Source of the DNA: JAMLIA01 sp039810005
GTDB taxonomy: Bacteria > Chloroflexota > Chloroflexia > Thermomicrobiales > CFX8
Direction: 5' to 3'
DNA length: 6,720 nt
Assembly (NCBI GenBank): GCA_039810005.1
Contig: JBDHWD010000143.1
Coordinates: forward strand, 1-6,720
Below are positions 5,205 to 6,720 of the stretch, one piece after another. Each line of letters opens with the position of its first letter. The first letter of the stretch is position 1. The position numbers were made by a program, and so were the translations under genes. The notes below the pieces were generated by a model. That model saw only the letters and a list, made by a program, of their open reading frames with translations. It did no database searches and was not told the DNA's origin.

Positions 5205-6719
5205 ATGCCTGCTCGAACGACGGGCCAGCCACCAACGATCAAGCTCGCCTTCTCTAGCGATAGCCCGACATCAGCGCCACTCGATGCCCTCGTCCTGGCC
5301 GTGCCGCCCGGTGACGACGCCTGGCAGGGCCCGCTCGCCGATGTCGATAGCGCGCTCGATGGCGCACTCCGCCAGGCGCTGAATGACGCGAGCTTCGACG
5401 GCAAGGTTGGCTCGACACTGACGATCCCGACGCTCGGCCGCCTGCCGGCCAAGCGCATTGTCGTCACCGGCCTGCCGGCCACGGGAGCAGGCACGGTCGA
5501 CACGCGTCGCGCCTACGGCGCAGCCGTCGCGGCAGCCGCCAAAGCCGGCGCAAAGAACGTCGCCGCGCCAGCGCCGGGCGGCCCCGATGACGAGGTGGCT
5601 CGCTACCGCGCCGCCGTCGAGGGTGTCCTGCTGGCCAGCTACGACTTCCGCGGCTACAAGGCCAGCCGCGGCGAAGACAACGGTATCGACTCGTGGACGT
5701 TCCTGACCGCCGAGACCGATGCGGCCCGAAAGGGTGTCGCTGAGGGATTCGCGGTCGCGTCCGGCATCTATCTGGCCCGCGACCTTGTCGCCGAGCCGGG
5801 ACAGACGATCTACCCCGAGACGCTGGCCGCCGCCGCCAAGCAGATGGCGACCGACAACGAGCTCGACTATCGTGAGTACGACGAGAAGCAGCTGGCCGAG
5901 ATGGGCGCGAACGCGATCGTCGATGTCGGCAAGGGCAGCGTCCATCCGCCGCGCCTGCTGCACCTCACCTACACGCCAACCGGCGAATCGAAGGGCACCA
6001 TCGCCTTCGTCGGCAAGGGCATCACGTTCGACACCGGCGGCATGAACCTGAAGCCGACCGGGGGTATCGAGACGATGAAGACCGACATGGCCGGCTCGGC
6101 GGCCGTCCTCGGCGCGATGCGCGCCGTCGCCGGTCTGGATCTCCCATTCACCGTCTACGGCATCATCGCCAGCGCCGAAAACATGCCGAGTGGCACCGCG
6201 TTCCGTCCGGGCGACGTCCTGACGGCGCTGAATGGCAAGACAATCGAGATCATCTCGACCGACGCCGAGGGCCGCCTCGTCCTGGCCGACGCGCTGGTCT
6301 ACGCCGCACGCGAGGGCGCGGACGAGATGATCGACCTGGCGACGCTGACGGGCGCGAAGATGATCGCGCTCGGCGCGGAGTCGGTCGCCGTCTTCTCCAA
6401 CGACGACGATTTCGCGGCGCGGGTCGTCGAAGCGGGCACGGAGGCGGGCGATCTGTTCTGGCACATGCCGCTCTGGGACGCACTCAAGAAGCAGATCAAG
6501 AGCGACATCGCCGACATGAAGAACAGCGGTGGCCGTGGCGGCGGCGCGATCACAGCCGCCCTGCTGCTGGCCGAGTTCACCGAGGACAAGCCCTGGGTGC
6601 ATCTCGACATCGCTGGCGCAGCCTGGGCCGACTCGGCACGCGACGACACGCCGAAGGGCCCGACCGGTATTGGCGTCCGCGCGCTGGTGAACTATCTGGA
6701 AGCGAAGGCGCGCCAATAA
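5205..6719 (+). CDS. pepA: Leucyl aminopeptidase, M17 family (PepA)
   Basis: The 504-residue protein matches the usual length (E. coli PepA 503). M17 enzymes are cytosolic hexamers with two metal ions that remove N-terminal residues from peptides. All metal ligands and catalytic residues are present, each one place beyond the E. coli numbering: K271 and D276 in GKGITFDTGG, K283 in NLKPTGG, D294 in MKTDMAG, and D353, E355 and R357 in STDAEGRL. The family signature is normally NTDAEGRL; here the first residue is serine. The N-terminal 160 residues form the variable domain, and the C-terminal domain continues through DLATLTGAKMIALG to GPTGIGVRALVNYL. ATG 5205 is chosen because AAAGGA (5194-5199) lies 5 nt before it; upstream in-frame ATG 5187 and GTG 5166 lack an SD and would add 6 or 13 residues. 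The gene ends at TAA one base before the window edge. It appears to have its own promoter behind a terminator. Confidence 0.96.
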   Translation: MPARTTGQPPTIKLAFSSDSPTSAPLDALVLAVPPGDDAWQGPLADVDSALDGALRQALNDASFDGKVGSTLTIPTLGRLPAKRIVVTGLPATGAGTVDTRRAYGAAVAAAAKAGAKNVAAPAPGGPDDEVARYRAAVEGVLLASYDFRGYKASRGEDNGIDSWTFLTAETDAARKGVAEGFAVASGIYLARDLVAEPGQTIYPETLAAAAKQMATDNELDYREYDEKQLAEMGANAIVDVGKGSVHPPRLLHLTYTPTGESKGTIAFVGKGITFDTGGMNLKPTGGIETMKTDMAGSAAVLGAMRAVAGLDLPFTVYGIIASAENMPSGTAFRPGDVLTALNGKTIEIISTDAEGRLVLADALVYAAREGADEMIDLATLTGAKMIALGAESVAVFSNDDDFAARVVEAGTEAGDLFWHMPLWDALKKQIKSDIADMKNSGGRGGGAITAALLLAEFTEDKPWVHLDIAGAAWADSARDDTPKGPTGIGVRALVNYLEAKARQ

Positions 6720-6720
6720 G

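Noticed and set aside
4433..5503. Minus-strand open frame of 356 codons across the cysteine-protein gene and the start of pepA
   Set aside because: It overlaps the confident aminopeptidase and the terminator-like hairpin. Its product is S/R/P-rich with no domain. The plus-strand gene there has an SD, promoter and cysteine pattern.
5271..6716. Long minus-strand open frame (about 480 codons) opposite the aminopeptidase
   Set aside because: It mirrors a clear pepA gene, is low in complexity and rich in R, G and D, has no recognisable motif, and is explained by GC-rich codon structure.

Overview
This is a GC-rich bacterial window (roughly 60-65% G+C by eye) with compact genes, frequent GTG/TTG starts and good Shine-Dalgarno (SD) sites. 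No rRNA, tRNA, insertion sequence or CRISPR array is visible. The gene mix suggests an environmental Chloroflexota, perhaps Thermomicrobia/Sphaerobacter-like: a class III CoA-transferase, a leaderless beta-lactamase-fold protein, an MFS_3 exporter, a cysteine-patterned small protein and an M17 aminopeptidase. That assignment is inference from gene style and recalled homologues, not from a marker gene.

Left part (1-2005, minus strand): a class A beta-lactamase-fold serine hydrolase is followed 29 nt later by a CaiB/BaiF-type CoA-transferase that runs off the left edge. They are probably one transcript. The hydrolase keeps SxxK, SDN and KTG, but has neither a signal peptide nor the ExxLN glutamate of true class A enzymes.

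Middle (2006-4403, plus strand): a divergent promoter region leads to a class I SAM-dependent methyltransferase, then a 270-nt gap, then an MFS exporter. The gap holds the best find of the window. There is a promoter-like pair, an SD-preceded 25-codon leader ORF ending in MSALPLS-stop, and four RNA segments able to form two mutually exclusive folds. Segments 1:2 (12 bp) plus 3:4 (8 bp) bury the exporter's SD. Segments 2:3 (9 bp) free it. Segment 1 is exactly the last four sense codons of the leader ORF. This is the layout of ribosome-stalling translational attenuators of the erm/cat type, placed before a transporter of the family that includes macrolide exporters (Mef).

Right part (4404-6719, plus strand): a perfect TATAAT lies inside an inverted repeat with 8-bp arms (a candidate operator) and precedes a structured 5' leader. 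The next gene encodes a 156-residue soluble protein with spaced cysteines. A strong hairpin then resembles a terminator. The window ends with a complete leucyl aminopeptidase (pepA) whose metal and catalytic residues are all present.

The genes do not form one pathway. The strongest functional unit is the leader peptide, attenuator and exporter, which reads as an inducible efflux module. The methyltransferase just upstream may or may not belong to it.
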